DNA from: a virus
Reading direction: 5' to 3' (one strand)
DNA: 32,998 nucleotides
Virus record (IMG/VR): IMGVR_UViG_3300022752_000239
Span: 1-32,998 of that record
This document shows, piece by piece, positions 25,119 through 32,512 of the stretch (positions are counted from its first letter, which is position 1; each line of letters opens with the position of its first letter). Under the pieces are notes generated by a model. It was not told where the DNA came from. It did no database searches and saw only the letters and a program-made list of their open reading frames with translations. The position numbers were made by a program, and so were the translations under genes.

Positions 25119-26809
25119 TGGTCAAACGCTTTTTGGGCGGCATACAGTCTGCTACACAAGGTTCTGCTACGGCTTCTGTTGCTTCGGGTATTTGGGGACT
25201 AACAGATCAGATCAGGTATCAAAGTTCTTCAAGTTGGCCTAATGTAAACGCACGAACAGTTATAGTAACATTTACTGCGTCTGGCACGTGGACCTGCCCT
25301 ACAGGTGTTACCAGTGTTGACTACCTTGTGGTTGGTGGGGGTGGGGGCGGTGGTAGTGGCGATGGGGGCGGTGGCGGCGCAGGTGGTTTTAGAACGGGAA
25401 CCGCTTTATCCGTTACGGCTGGCACTGATTACACTGTTACTGTTGGTGGTGCTGGGTCATCTCCAGCAAATAATCAAAAAGGAGGCAGCGGTGGTAATTC
25501 AGTATTTAGCACCATCACATCTGCTGGAGGAGGAGGAGGTGGTGGTAGTATTGTTGGAGGCGCTGGATTAGGCGCTGGAATAGCCGGTGGTTCTGGTGGC
25601 GGGTCTGGGTATCAAGGCGTTTCTCCTGGTTCCGCAGGCGCTTCTGGCAATACTCCTGCATCATCATCCCCTCCTGATACTAATGCGGTACAAGGTTACG
25701 CTGGTGGCTCAAATAGCACTGATACCATTACTTATGGAACAGCCGGTGGCGGTGGCGGCGCTGGTGGTATTGGTGGAAATGCGTCCGCTGCGGGTGGCGG
25801 CGCTGGTGGCGTTGGTAGTGTAGGCCCATCATTTGCTCTGTCTTATGGGGCGGCCGGCCCTGGTGGCACACCGGCTACAGGCTGGTTTGCTGGGGGCGGA
25901 GGTGGAGGCGGTGATTCCAGAGGATCAAGACCAGCAGGTGCAGGAGGTGCTGGAGGCGGAGGTGCTGGAGCTTTTGGAACAACCGCAACAGCAGGCGGCA
26001 CAAACACCGGAGGCGGCGGCGGGGGAAGCGGGTATCTGAATGGAACAGGCGCAGCGGGTGGCTCCGGTATCGTCATCCTAAAGTACATCGTACCTAGCCA
26101 AAGTGTTTTAATCTTTAAGAGTACAGCAAAATGGATTTGTCCAACAGGTGTTTCTAGCGTTGATTATCTAGTAGTAGGTGGCGGAGGGGGTGGTGCCAGC
26201 GCCGTAAGTAGTAATAATAGAGGCGGAGGCGGAGGTGGTGCTGGAGGTTATAGAACAGGAACGTCTTTGGCAGTTTCTGCTGGTACAGAATATACTATTA
26301 CAGTCGGTGCGGCTGGCACTGGTGGAACATCTCTAGGCTCAGATGGTACATCAGGAACATCGAGCACCTTTTCCACCATTACATCGGCTGGCGGCGGCGC
26401 CGGAGGGACGGAAGGACGGGCAGGATCTGCCGGAGGTTCTGGCGGAGGTGGTGGTGGCGGTGGTGCAGGAGGTGCAGGAAATACCCCATCTACTTCACCC
26501 AGTCAAGGCAACGCAGGGGGGTCCTCAAGTTCGAGTAGTCAAACCACAGGTGGCGGTGGCGGTGGTTCAGGAGGAGTGGGAACTAGTTTTCTATCACCGG
26601 GATCCGCATTATGTGCCGGCGGCCCTGGAACAGAAAATATAATTTCTGGAAGCAGTGTTACATATGCAGCAGGTGGACCCGGCGGTTATGGTCCAAGTCC
26701 CCCTTACGCCGCCCCAGCAGCGAATTTAGGTAACGGTGGAGGCGGTGGCGGAAATCCTTTAGGTACTGCTGGATCTTCAGGTATCGTTATAATCAAAATC
26801 AATCAATAG
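25118..26809 (+). CDS. Double glycine-rich adhesin-like protein
   Basis: The 563-residue protein starts MVKRFLGGIQSATQGSATAS, GIWGLTDQIRY, and then holds two tandem glycine-rich domains. Domain 1 runs from TVIVTFTASGTWTCPTGVTS to GGSGIVILKYIVPS and domain 2 from VLIFKSTAKWICPTGVSSVD to SSGIVIIKINQ. Each opens with a W-x-C-P-x-G-V strand followed by DYLVVGGGGGG and closes with SGIVI. The duplication within one chain is clear. This type of protein is common in marine phage and bacterial genomes and is likely a surface or fibre tip component. A decayed relative lies at 28101-28392. The stop is followed by an inverted repeat at 26816. Confidence 0.87.
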   Translation: MVKRFLGGIQSATQGSATASVASGIWGLTDQIRYQSSSSWPNVNARTVIVTFTASGTWTCPTGVTSVDYLVVGGGGGGGSGDGGGGGAGGFRTGTALSVTAGTDYTVTVGGAGSSPANNQKGGSGGNSVFSTITSAGGGGGGGSIVGGAGLGAGIAGGSGGGSGYQGVSPGSAGASGNTPASSSPPDTNAVQGYAGGSNSTDTITYGTAGGGGGAGGIGGNASAAGGGAGGVGSVGPSFALSYGAAGPGGTPATGWFAGGGGGGGDSRGSRPAGAGGAGGGGAGAFGTTATAGGTNTGGGGGGSGYLNGTGAAGGSGIVILKYIVPSQSVLIFKSTAKWICPTGVSSVDYLVVGGGGGGASAVSSNNRGGGGGGAGGYRTGTSLAVSAGTEYTITVGAAGTGGTSLGSDGTSGTSSTFSTITSAGGGAGGTEGRAGSAGGSGGGGGGGGAGGAGNTPSTSPSQGNAGGSSSSSSQTTGGGGGGSGGVGTSFLSPGSALCAGGPGTENIISGSSVTYAAGGPGGYGPSPPYAAPAANLGNGGGGGGNPLGTAGSSGIVIIKINQ

Positions 26810-26815
26810 ATACTT

Positions 26816-26838
26816 CATGCTGTTTAAATAACAGCATG
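26816..26838 (+). promoter_or_regulatory. Perfect 9-bp inverted repeat covering a start codon
   Basis: catgctgtt and aacagcatg are exact reverse complements around a five-base loop (taaat). The right arm contains the ATG at 26836. It could be a weak terminator, though there is no T run, or a hairpin masking the start. It also contains TAAATA (26825-26830). Confidence 0.55.
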
Positions 26839-27117
26839 GAATATACTAATCAACCTAAAATTTATCGCATGGTGGGCATAGACACTGCCATGCATCTACT
26901 ACGTCCAGGTGCCAGCTGGGAAATATCTAATACCACATTTACTAGATGGGATGATCCCCGCCCCTGTCCTAGTTGGGAAGAAGTTGCAGAAACTGTGGAA
27001 AAGATTAGACAGTTTGAAGATAGTATACAGACTATTTGGCTACCCGAACAGATAGCGGAAATTGAACGTAATAATCCCGGAATAAGAGAACAATGGGAAC
27101 ATGATGCAGCTACATAA
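26836..27117 (+). CDS. Small protein of unknown function (fibre-associated)
   Basis: The 93-residue protein from 26836 lacks a ribosome binding site and its ATG lies in an inverted repeat. The alternative ATG at 26869 (MVGIDTAMHLLRPGASWEIS, 82 residues) is a reasonable rival start. It contains GIDTAMHLLRPGASWEISNT, WDDPRPCPSWEEVAETVEKI and a helical tail (LPEQIAEIERNNPGIREQWE). The P-S-W-E-E-V segment followed by a helix resembles small fibre-chaperone-like proteins from phages. It overlaps the third oxygenase gene by 17 bases. Its role is unproven. Confidence 0.7.
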   Translation: MEYTNQPKIYRMVGIDTAMHLLRPGASWEISNTTFTRWDDPRPCPSWEEVAETVEKIRQFEDSIQTIWLPEQIAEIERNNPGIREQWEHDAAT

Positions 27118-27706
27118 CCTTTTTCCAACACCCATTGGTTTTTTTGATCTTGATAGAGACTTTACTGAACTAGAGAAAAAATTTATAGATAAGCAAGAAA
27201 CCAGAACCAATATGGGCAACACTACCAGTATAGATAACTATGTTCTTAAGAATAAAAACCTATCTGGATTAAGACAATTCTTTGATGATTCTTTACAGGC
27301 GTATCTACGAGCCACCCATAATCCAAAACAGGACATTAAACTACGCATCACACAGAGTTGGATAAACTATACCGCACCCGGCCAATTTCACCATAAACAT
27401 GCTCATCCCAACAGTTTTATCAGCGGTGTTTTTTATATACAGACAGATCCCACTAAAGATCGTATATTTTTCTATAAAGATGCATATCAACAACTTAAAT
27501 TTGAAATAGCAGAATGGAATCAGTATAATTCGGAAAGTTGGTGGTTTGAAGCACCGCCCAAAAGATTAATACTGTTTCCTAGTTCATTGACACACATGGT
27601 AGAAACTACACTAAAAGACATTGAAACTAGAATCAGTTTAAGTTTTAACACATTCCCCCAAGGCCTATTGGGCATAAATCAGGACCTTACCGAGCTAGTC
27701 CTATAA
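27101..27706 (+). CDS. 2OG-Fe(II) oxygenase 3
   Basis: The 201-residue oxygenase of the same family as those at 14427 and 15744 starts MMQLHNLFPTPIGFFDLD, as is typical of this group. Candidate catalytic parts are QFHHKHAHPNSFISGVFYI (H100 and H102), RLILFPSSLTHMVETT (distal H165) and TRISLSFNTF (R177). The H-P-N-S-x-x-S-G-V-x-Y block is the closest of the three to the consensus of this family. It stands more than 10 kb from the other two, next to small fibre-associated genes. Either Met (27101 or 27104) could be the start. The substrate is unknown; another protein-hydroxylation or nucleotide-related role is equally possible. Confidence 0.88.
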   Translation: MMQLHNLFPTPIGFFDLDRDFTELEKKFIDKQETRTNMGNTTSIDNYVLKNKNLSGLRQFFDDSLQAYLRATHNPKQDIKLRITQSWINYTAPGQFHHKHAHPNSFISGVFYIQTDPTKDRIFFYKDAYQQLKFEIAEWNQYNSESWWFEAPPKRLILFPSSLTHMVETTLKDIETRISLSFNTFPQGLLGINQDLTELVL

Positions 27707-27712
27707 TAAATA
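27705..27712 (+). promoter_or_regulatory. Late-promoter-like box (aataaata)
   Basis: The box overlaps the oxygenase stop region and lies 21 bases before the ATG at 27734. The ribosome binding site aaggag is at 27721-27726. Confidence 0.5.
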
Positions 27713-27733
27713 TTTTAATTAAGGAGTATGCTA

Positions 27734-28099
27734 ATGGCACATTTTGCTGAATTAGATAATAATAGTAGAGTTTTAAGAGTAATTGTTGTAGATAATAAAG
27801 ATACCGCAGATGCCTCTGGACAAGAGGATGAATCTATTGGTATAGCATTTTGTCGTAAATTGTTGGGCGGAACATGGCGTCAGACCAGTTATAATGCCAA
27901 CTTCCGAAAAAACTATGCTGGTATAGGGTATACCTTTGATGAAGGCAGAAATGCTTTTATACCACCTAAACCTTTTGAGAGTTGGGTACTAGATGAGACC
28001 ACTTGCCAATGGCAGGCGCCTACTCCTATGCCCTCAGATGGTAAAACATATAGTTGGGATGAAGATACAGTAAGTTGGGTAGTCGTACCTAATACGTAG
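27734..28099 (+). CDS. Conserved small phage protein of the MAHFAEL type
   Basis: I place the start at 27734 (MAHFAELDNNSRVLRVIVVD, 121 residues) because aaggag sits seven bases ahead; the ATG at 27728 is only one base from it. The sequence AHFAELDNNSRVLRVIVVDN, FCRKLLGGTWRQTSYNANFR, KNYAGIGYTFDEGRNAFIPP and a Trp-rich end (WVLDETTCQWQAPTPMP, YSWDEDTVSWVVV) is a pattern I know from many marine T4-like phages, where it lies close to fibre genes and remains without a function. No signal peptide or membrane segment is present. It may be a structural or assembly protein. Confidence 0.87.
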   Translation: MAHFAELDNNSRVLRVIVVDNKDTADASGQEDESIGIAFCRKLLGGTWRQTSYNANFRKNYAGIGYTFDEGRNAFIPPKPFESWVLDETTCQWQAPTPMPSDGKTYSWDEDTVSWVVVPNT

Positions 28100-28100
28100 T

Positions 28101-28392
28101 AATGGTAAATTGCTAGGTAAGGCAAATACGCCAACTGCCACTACAGCAACAGGAGTTTGGAGCCTATATGATCAGTTTTTAGGATCTCTGTCTTTTACCT
28201 GACCAGGGATAGGAAGAACTGTAATAGTAACTTTTAACGCTTCAGGAACTTACCTGCCCTACCGGTGTTTCTAGTGTAGAATATCTAGTAGTTGCGGGTG
28301 GAGGCGGAACATATCCAGATAATATAGTAGGATATGCAGGCAACGGTGGTAGTGGCGGCTCAGGTATAGTTATCATAAAGTTAAACCAATAG
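28101..28392 (+). pseudogene. Decayed glycine-rich fibre gene
   Basis: Frame 28101 encodes NGKLLGKANTPTATTATGVW, SLYDQF and SLSFT, then a TGA at 28200-28202 where relatives have Trp, followed by RTVIVTFNASGT. A 2-base loss (acttacctgc, where acttggacctgc is expected) moves the reading to the next frame, which gives TCPTGVSSVEYLVVAGGGGT and GGSGGSGIVIIKLNQ, ending at a stop at 28390-28392. The same strands in the same order occur in the intact gene at 25118. The polyglycine middle is mostly deleted. Nonsense mutation, frameshift and internal deletion together make this a clear pseudogene. Confidence 0.85.
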
Positions 28393-28412
28393 CAAATCAA
28401 ACTCATATTTCC

Positions 28413-28420
28413 GATAAATA
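28413..28420 (+). promoter_or_regulatory. Late-promoter-like box (gataaata)
   Basis: The box is 23 bases before the fibre start at 28444, in the gap after the pseudogene. It is the closest match in the window to T4-type TATAAATA apart from the aataaata boxes. Confidence 0.52.
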
Positions 28421-28443
28421 TTAGAATACGATTATGCTGAACA

Positions 28444-30516
28444 ATGACCACACAAATACAATCCTCTAACATTGCTTCAGGTGCTGTTACAGTTGAAAAA
28501 ATATCAATCGTTGGTATTTCTTCAGCAGGTGTAACCACAGCCACTAACCTAGCAGATGGAGGTGCAAATACTATCCCCTATCAAACGGCCGTTGGTCAAA
28601 CTGGATTTATCACAGCACCTACCACAGCATCAACTTACCTCAGATGGACAGGTAGTGCCTTTACCTGGGCCAGTTCTACGGGACCCCAGGGACCACAGGG
28701 ACCCAGTGGTGCTAATGGCACTATTGGAGTAAACGGATCTACTGGACCACAGGGACCACAGGGCGTAACTGGACCGCAGGGACCACAGGGCGTAACTGGA
28801 CCGCAGGGACCTACTGGTAATACAGGACCACAGGGACCACAGGGCGTAACTGGACCACAGGGACCTCAAGGAGTTACTGGAAATACAGGACCACAGGGAC
28901 CTCAAGGAGTTACTGGAAATACAGGACCACAGGGACCTCAAGGAGTTACTGGTCCACAGGGACCTCAAGGGCCTGGAAGTCCATTGAGCACCGTATTCAC
29001 TATAACAAACACCACTGTAGCCAGTTCAACTATCTCAGGCGCACTTCAAGTTGCAGGTGGTGTAGGAATTGGTGGCAAATTGTATGTAGGCGGCGATGTT
29101 GTGTTTTCAAGCACAGGTACATTATCATTACCGTCTGGTACAAGTGCCCAAAGACCAGGAACACCCTCTCTAGGTATGACAAGGTATAACTCAGATCTTG
29201 GAGCAGCAGAATTCTATACCAGTGGCGGTTGGGTACAATTTGGGGGTCTAGCAGTTACAGGAGTAAGCCCTACTAGTTTTAACGGAACTAGCGGAACTTC
29301 ATTTACAGTTAATGGGAACGGATTTGTAGCAGGTGCTCAGGTAAGGTTCGTTACTAATTCGGGAACAGAGTATGCAGCAGCCAGCGTGTCAATTGTAAAT
29401 TTTAACACTATTATTACTACAACTCCTAGAAATTTTTCAGTTGATGACGAACCATTAGATCTCAAAGTAATAGGCAATGGTGGACAATCTGTAACCTTGT
29501 TAGATGCCATAGATTGCGGAGGGAGTCCCAATTGGGTCACAACAGCAGGTAATATTGGATCTGTCGTAGAAGATGTGGCTATGTCTACTATATCAGTATC
29601 TGCCATAGATCCAGAAAGTCAAACAGTTACCTATTCATTAACATCAGGAAGTTCACTACCTACCGGACTGTCTTTAAGCAGTGCAGGGGCTATTACAGGT
29701 ACACCTAATGTCAACGATAGTTATAACATATCAGGAGTGACGCATAATTTTAGCATAGATGCATCAGATCCTATAGGAAACAAAACCGCTCGCGCTTTTA
29801 ATATTATTAGATATTGGCAAGATGGCGGCGCTGCATCTAGAGCAGCAAATAGTGCTGCTGCTATACTAACGCTTACAGGAACTGCCATGCCAGATGGTAT
29901 ATATTACCTTAACCTAGGAAATAGTCAAGGCGTACAGCCCGTATATTGTATCATGAACTCGGCAGTAGACGGAGGCGGATACATGGTATTATGGGGTACA
30001 CCCTCTGGTGGTACTAGTCAAACATATAGATTTAGCGCAGATAGACAAGATACAAGTGTGGTGCCTATTACAGGAAATTATAGTTTAAATTATGCTAGAC
30101 GCAGTGGAGTAAGAGCAATTTGCAGTTCAACTAGATCATTGGTATATAAGAACGCTTCAGGATGGATGAGAATTAATGGATATGTTTGGGATACATCTAC
30201 TACACCTGTGGGTAATTTTAATTACGAAACTACATTTAGTGTTGTTACTGCTGATAACACTACAGATAGCAGTGTAAGAGTTGGATTGATAAACTATAAT
30301 AATAGTGGAGGCGGTGATTTTGGTATTGGCGTAGACAGTTTGGATCATCACTCTGGTAATTATTATCATTTAAATAGTAGTTGTGTCAGCCATTATTTGT
30401 ATCAGTATGGTTCAGGTTATAAAGCAACAAATTCATTATCCGGATTCAATTCAACAACAAGTAGCTGTGACTCATCTGATACTAATGCGTTCGGATTTTT
30501 AGTGGCCATGAAATGA
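28444..30516 (+). CDS. Collagen-like fibre with IPT, Ig-like and fibrinogen-like domains
   Basis: The 690-residue fibre: N-terminal module 1-79 homologous to the fibre at 5369 ([20 protein letters not shown]); Gly-X-Y shaft 80-178; spacer with [39 protein letters not shown] module (231-268); IPT/TIG-like domain (271-352, [20 protein letters not shown]); putative Ig domain of the He_PIG kind (about 370-455, [18 protein letters not shown]); and a fibrinogen-related C-terminal domain (about 470-690). The last is marked by [29 protein letters not shown] (499-517), and cysteines 502, 560, 647 and 675. Collagen shaft plus fibrinogen-like head is the layout of animal ficolins, which bind sugars; a sugar-binding receptor role for this fibre is inferred. 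The stop overlaps a small gene as ATGA. Confidence 0.9.
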   Translation: MTTQIQSSNIASGAVTVEKISIVGISSAGVTTATNLADGGANTIPYQTAVGQTGFITAPTTASTYLRWTGSAFTWASSTGPQGPQGPSGANGTIGVNGSTGPQGPQGVTGPQGPQGVTGPQGPTGNTGPQGPQGVTGPQGPQGVTGNTGPQGPQGVTGNTGPQGPQGVTGPQGPQGPGSPLSTVFTITNTTVASSTISGALQVAGGVGIGGKLYVGGDVVFSSTGTLSLPSGTSAQRPGTPSLGMTRYNSDLGAAEFYTSGGWVQFGGLAVTGVSPTSFNGTSGTSFTVNGNGFVAGAQVRFVTNSGTEYAAASVSIVNFNTIITTTPRNFSVDDEPLDLKVIGNGGQSVTLLDAIDCGGSPNWVTTAGNIGSVVEDVAMSTISVSAIDPESQTVTYSLTSGSSLPTGLSLSSAGAITGTPNVNDSYNISGVTHNFSIDASDPIGNKTARAFNIIRYWQDGGAASRAANSAAAILTLTGTAMPDGIYYLNLGNSQGVQPVYCIMNSAVDGGGYMVLWGTPSGGTSQTYRFSADRQDTSVVPITGNYSLNYARRSGVRAICSSTRSLVYKNASGWMRINGYVWDTSTTPVGNFNYETTFSVVTADNTTDSSVRVGLINYNNSGGGDFGIGVDSLDHHSGNYYHLNSSCVSHYLYQYGSGYKATNSLSGFNSTTSSCDSSDTNAFGFLVAMK
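28870..28941 (+). repeat. Perfect 36-bp tandem duplication in the ficolin-like fibre
   Basis: Two identical units (28870-28905 and 28906-28941) begin ggagttactggaaatacagg and encode [13 protein letters not shown] partial third unit follows at 28942. Confidence 0.85.
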
Positions 30517-30668
30517 CCCCGGAACAGCGTTTAGAAATTTGTAAATCTTGTGACCAATATGGGGTGAGTCCTTTAAAGATGTATAAGGATAATTGTCAAC
30601 AATGCTTCTGTTACATGCCTATTAAGGTTAAAATTCCAGAATCTACCTGTCCTCTAGGAAAATGGTAA
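30513..30668 (+). CDS. Cysteine-rich mini-protein (zinc-ribbon-like)
   Basis: This 51-residue gene is easy to miss because of its length. It starts on an ATGA overlap with the fibre stop. The protein reads [20 protein letters not shown], then [19 protein letters not shown] and PLGKW. Cysteines at 10, 13, 28, 31, 33 and 46 form a C-x2-C...C-x2-C-x-C...C set typical of small metal-binding proteins (DUF6171-like) found beside structural genes in marine phages. The role is unknown; it may be a zinc-stabilised assembly or regulatory factor. Confidence 0.82.
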   Translation: MTPEQRLEICKSCDQYGVSPLKMYKDNCQQCFCYMPIKVKIPESTCPLGKW

Positions 30669-30713
30669 TTAATTTATCTCGCCTTTTAAAAATTTTCCTA
30701 ACTAAATAGCACT
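30669..30713 (+). promoter_or_regulatory. Gap with a TAAATA box close to a start
   Basis: The 45-base AT-rich gap holds actaaata at 30701-30708, only five bases before the ATG at 30714. If used as a promoter, the message would be almost leaderless, so this box is less convincing than the others. I see no ribosome binding site. Confidence 0.35.
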
Positions 30714-31040
30714 ATGAGAGCAACAGAAATAATCCGCGGAGTGCTGGATCTAATTGACCAAATAGAGTGCGGCACAGAACAGACACCCGTGATTCAGCCC
30801 GAGCCTGTTCAAGAACCAGATCCGGTACGAACCGGCGTTGATCAAAATAGATTCAAACAGATTTTTGATATACTAAGTGCTAAAAGCACACAGATCTATA
30901 ACAACAGCCCCGATCCTGTGGTCACTGGCCTAGATTCTGTAACTATACACGCAGGTGGTGGAGAAAACGGTCCCAAGAACCCTGCAGATATTAGAGCCGA
31001 TAGTGTGCCAATGTATCCCAACTATCTGGCCAAGAATTAA
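30714..31040 (+). CDS. Small acidic protein of unknown function
   Basis: The 108-residue protein starts MRATEIIRGVLDLIDQIECG, an amphipathic helix, followed by a proline- and acid-rich linker (IQPEPVQEPDPVRTGVDQNR), a second helix (FKQIFDILSAKSTQIYNN) and a tail GGGENGPKNPADIRADSVPM. The NPADIRADSVPMYPNYL ending looks conserved and ordered, but I recognise no named family. No signal peptide. It precedes two probable virion proteins, and a phage-specific structural or assembly role is possible. Confidence 0.72.
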   Translation: MRATEIIRGVLDLIDQIECGTEQTPVIQPEPVQEPDPVRTGVDQNRFKQIFDILSAKSTQIYNNSPDPVVTGLDSVTIHAGGGENGPKNPADIRADSVPMYPNYLAKN

Positions 31041-31049
31041 GGAACAATA

Positions 31050-31340
31050 ATGAGTCAATACTATACAATACAGACCCTAGATGGTGTAGATACAATTAGG
31101 TTTCAAACCATCAGCACCAACGGATCCAGTGTTCAGAGCACAACCTGTACCAGTAGACGTGTCTTAATTACCACAGGTGGTCAAACTACTTTTATTGAGT
31201 TTGGAACTAATCCAACAGCCAGTGTGGCAGATTTTGTAGTACCAGCTAACAGCCAAATGATTTTTAATTTCAAACCAGGCAATAAGGTCGCTGTTTATAC
31301 AGCATCACAAAGTTATACGTCAATTTTAGATCTTGACTGA
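31050..31340 (+). CDS. Small beta-rich probable virion protein
   Basis: The 96-residue protein follows aagga ahead of its ATG. It is all-beta in composition: MSQYYTIQTLDGVDTIRFQT, SRRVLITTGGQTTFIEFGTN, VPANSQMIFNFKPGNKVAVY. The order of a V-P-A-N-S turn and a closing strand is like small capsid-decoration or neck proteins of marine phages, though I cannot name the family. No repeats, signal peptide or membrane helix. It is followed two bases later by the next gene, forming a unit with it. Confidence 0.74.
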   Translation: MSQYYTIQTLDGVDTIRFQTISTNGSSVQSTTCTSRRVLITTGGQTTFIEFGTNPTASVADFVVPANSQMIFNFKPGNKVAVYTASQSYTSILDLD

Positions 31341-31342
31341 TC

Positions 31343-32347
31343 ATGCCCGTTGATCGCTATCTCAATACCGGATCAAACTACGTTCATCCTAATGAAAGTA
31401 ATCTTCTAAACGTCCATAAGGCCTTAGAGTATGACGGACTGGGACGCCCCAGTCTACGAACCATACTCAATACCACCACAGTTCAGATAACCGGTCCTGT
31501 TAATATACTGTCAACAGTAACAGTATCATCTACTCCAGCAGATCCCATACATAACCACATAGTTGAAGTAGGCACAAGTGGTCTACTTACTGTGCCTTAT
31601 ATGCCCATAGGCGGAACTGTGACAGCCACACAGGGCACAACACCTTGGGTTATTACTGGAACTGTTGCGGTCAGCAACTTTACTTCTACAGTATTTGTAA
31701 GCAATACCGTTACGATCAGCAATACCAGTTTTGCTGTCACAAACTTTCCTACAACCAGCACAGTATATCAAGGAACCAATCCTTGGGTTGTAACTGGCAC
31801 CGTCGCTACTACCATCGCCGATGTAATCACAGTCATAGTTGACGAAGATGCTGGCGCAAACTACTCTTTTAACAATCACGCTACCAATGCTAATCGCGGC
31901 TGGACTATGGACAACACTATGCGTCCTGTTATTAGCATTCGTGTTACAGATACAGGAACAACAGTAGCAGATCTTGTAAAAATTACAGAATACGAAATTG
32001 GCAATAACAATGCTAATCAAAGCACTATCATCTATGAATGGTATGAAGGTCCTTTAACTATTTCAGGTGCGGCCATACCTGCCTGGACCAACGCGGGCAC
32101 CAAGACACAATACAGGGTTTATCAGGATCAATATTCCAGCAATCAAGGCAATACATTCACAGTTCCCGCAGGAACACACATGCGACACAGTGGTATTATC
32201 ATTGGTAAAAACGCAGCCGATGATGAAGGCCCAGCAACACTAAAAGGCGGTGCTACACCAAATATGCTAACATTGTGTATGAAGCGTGTAGACAATGCTA
32301 CTAAACTAGATGTATGGTTTGCCTTTACTATCAAGGAACTTGCCTAA
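31343..32347 (+). CDS. Probable virion structural protein with repeated strand motif
   Basis: The 334-residue protein starts MPVDRYLNTGSNYVHPNESN and has a repeated motif: TQGTTPWVITGTVAVSNF and YQGTNPWVVTGTVATT, some 45 residues apart, separated by TSTVFVSNTVTISNTS. The C-terminal half is a beta-rich domain (VISIRVTDTGTTVADLVKIT, YEWYEGPLTISGAAIP, FTVPAGTHMRHSGIIIG, WFAFTIKELA). This fits a tail or head fibre protein with a beta-sandwich tip. I do not recognise the family by name. The stop overlaps the next ORF (TAATG). Confidence 0.8.
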   Translation: MPVDRYLNTGSNYVHPNESNLLNVHKALEYDGLGRPSLRTILNTTTVQITGPVNILSTVTVSSTPADPIHNHIVEVGTSGLLTVPYMPIGGTVTATQGTTPWVITGTVAVSNFTSTVFVSNTVTISNTSFAVTNFPTTSTVYQGTNPWVVTGTVATTIADVITVIVDEDAGANYSFNNHATNANRGWTMDNTMRPVISIRVTDTGTTVADLVKITEYEIGNNNANQSTIIYEWYEGPLTISGAAIPAWTNAGTKTQYRVYQDQYSSNQGNTFTVPAGTHMRHSGIIIGKNAADDEGPATLKGGATPNMLTLCMKRVDNATKLDVWFAFTIKELA

Positions 32348-32511
32348 TGTATAGCAAGTTGATCAACCCAGCAACGCTAAAAAGAATTTTATCGCACAAA
32401 ACTAAGACAGCACTGACAGTGAAATCTATGTGGTCTGCGGCAAGGCCATCGGCGGAACTGCTAAACTTTGGGTTGATTTCCAGTGGCGAGAGATATATTA
32501 AAAAGGATTAA
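32347..32511 (+). CDS. Small ORF with conflicting frame signals
   Basis: The ATG at 32347 overlaps the previous stop and opens 54 codons (MYSKLINPATLKRILSHKTK). The first half reads like a real start. From about 32406 to 32501 another frame is far more protein-like, giving DSTDSEIYVVCGKAIGGTAK and LWVDFQWREIY, then a stop just before the next gene's ribosome binding site. The two halves probably belonged to one gene that has a frameshift, a decayed gene, or a sequencing error here. I therefore give low confidence to the 54-codon product as annotated. Confidence 0.4.
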   Translation: MYSKLINPATLKRILSHKTKTALTVKSMWSAARPSAELLNFGLISSGERYIKKD

Positions 32512-32512
32512 C

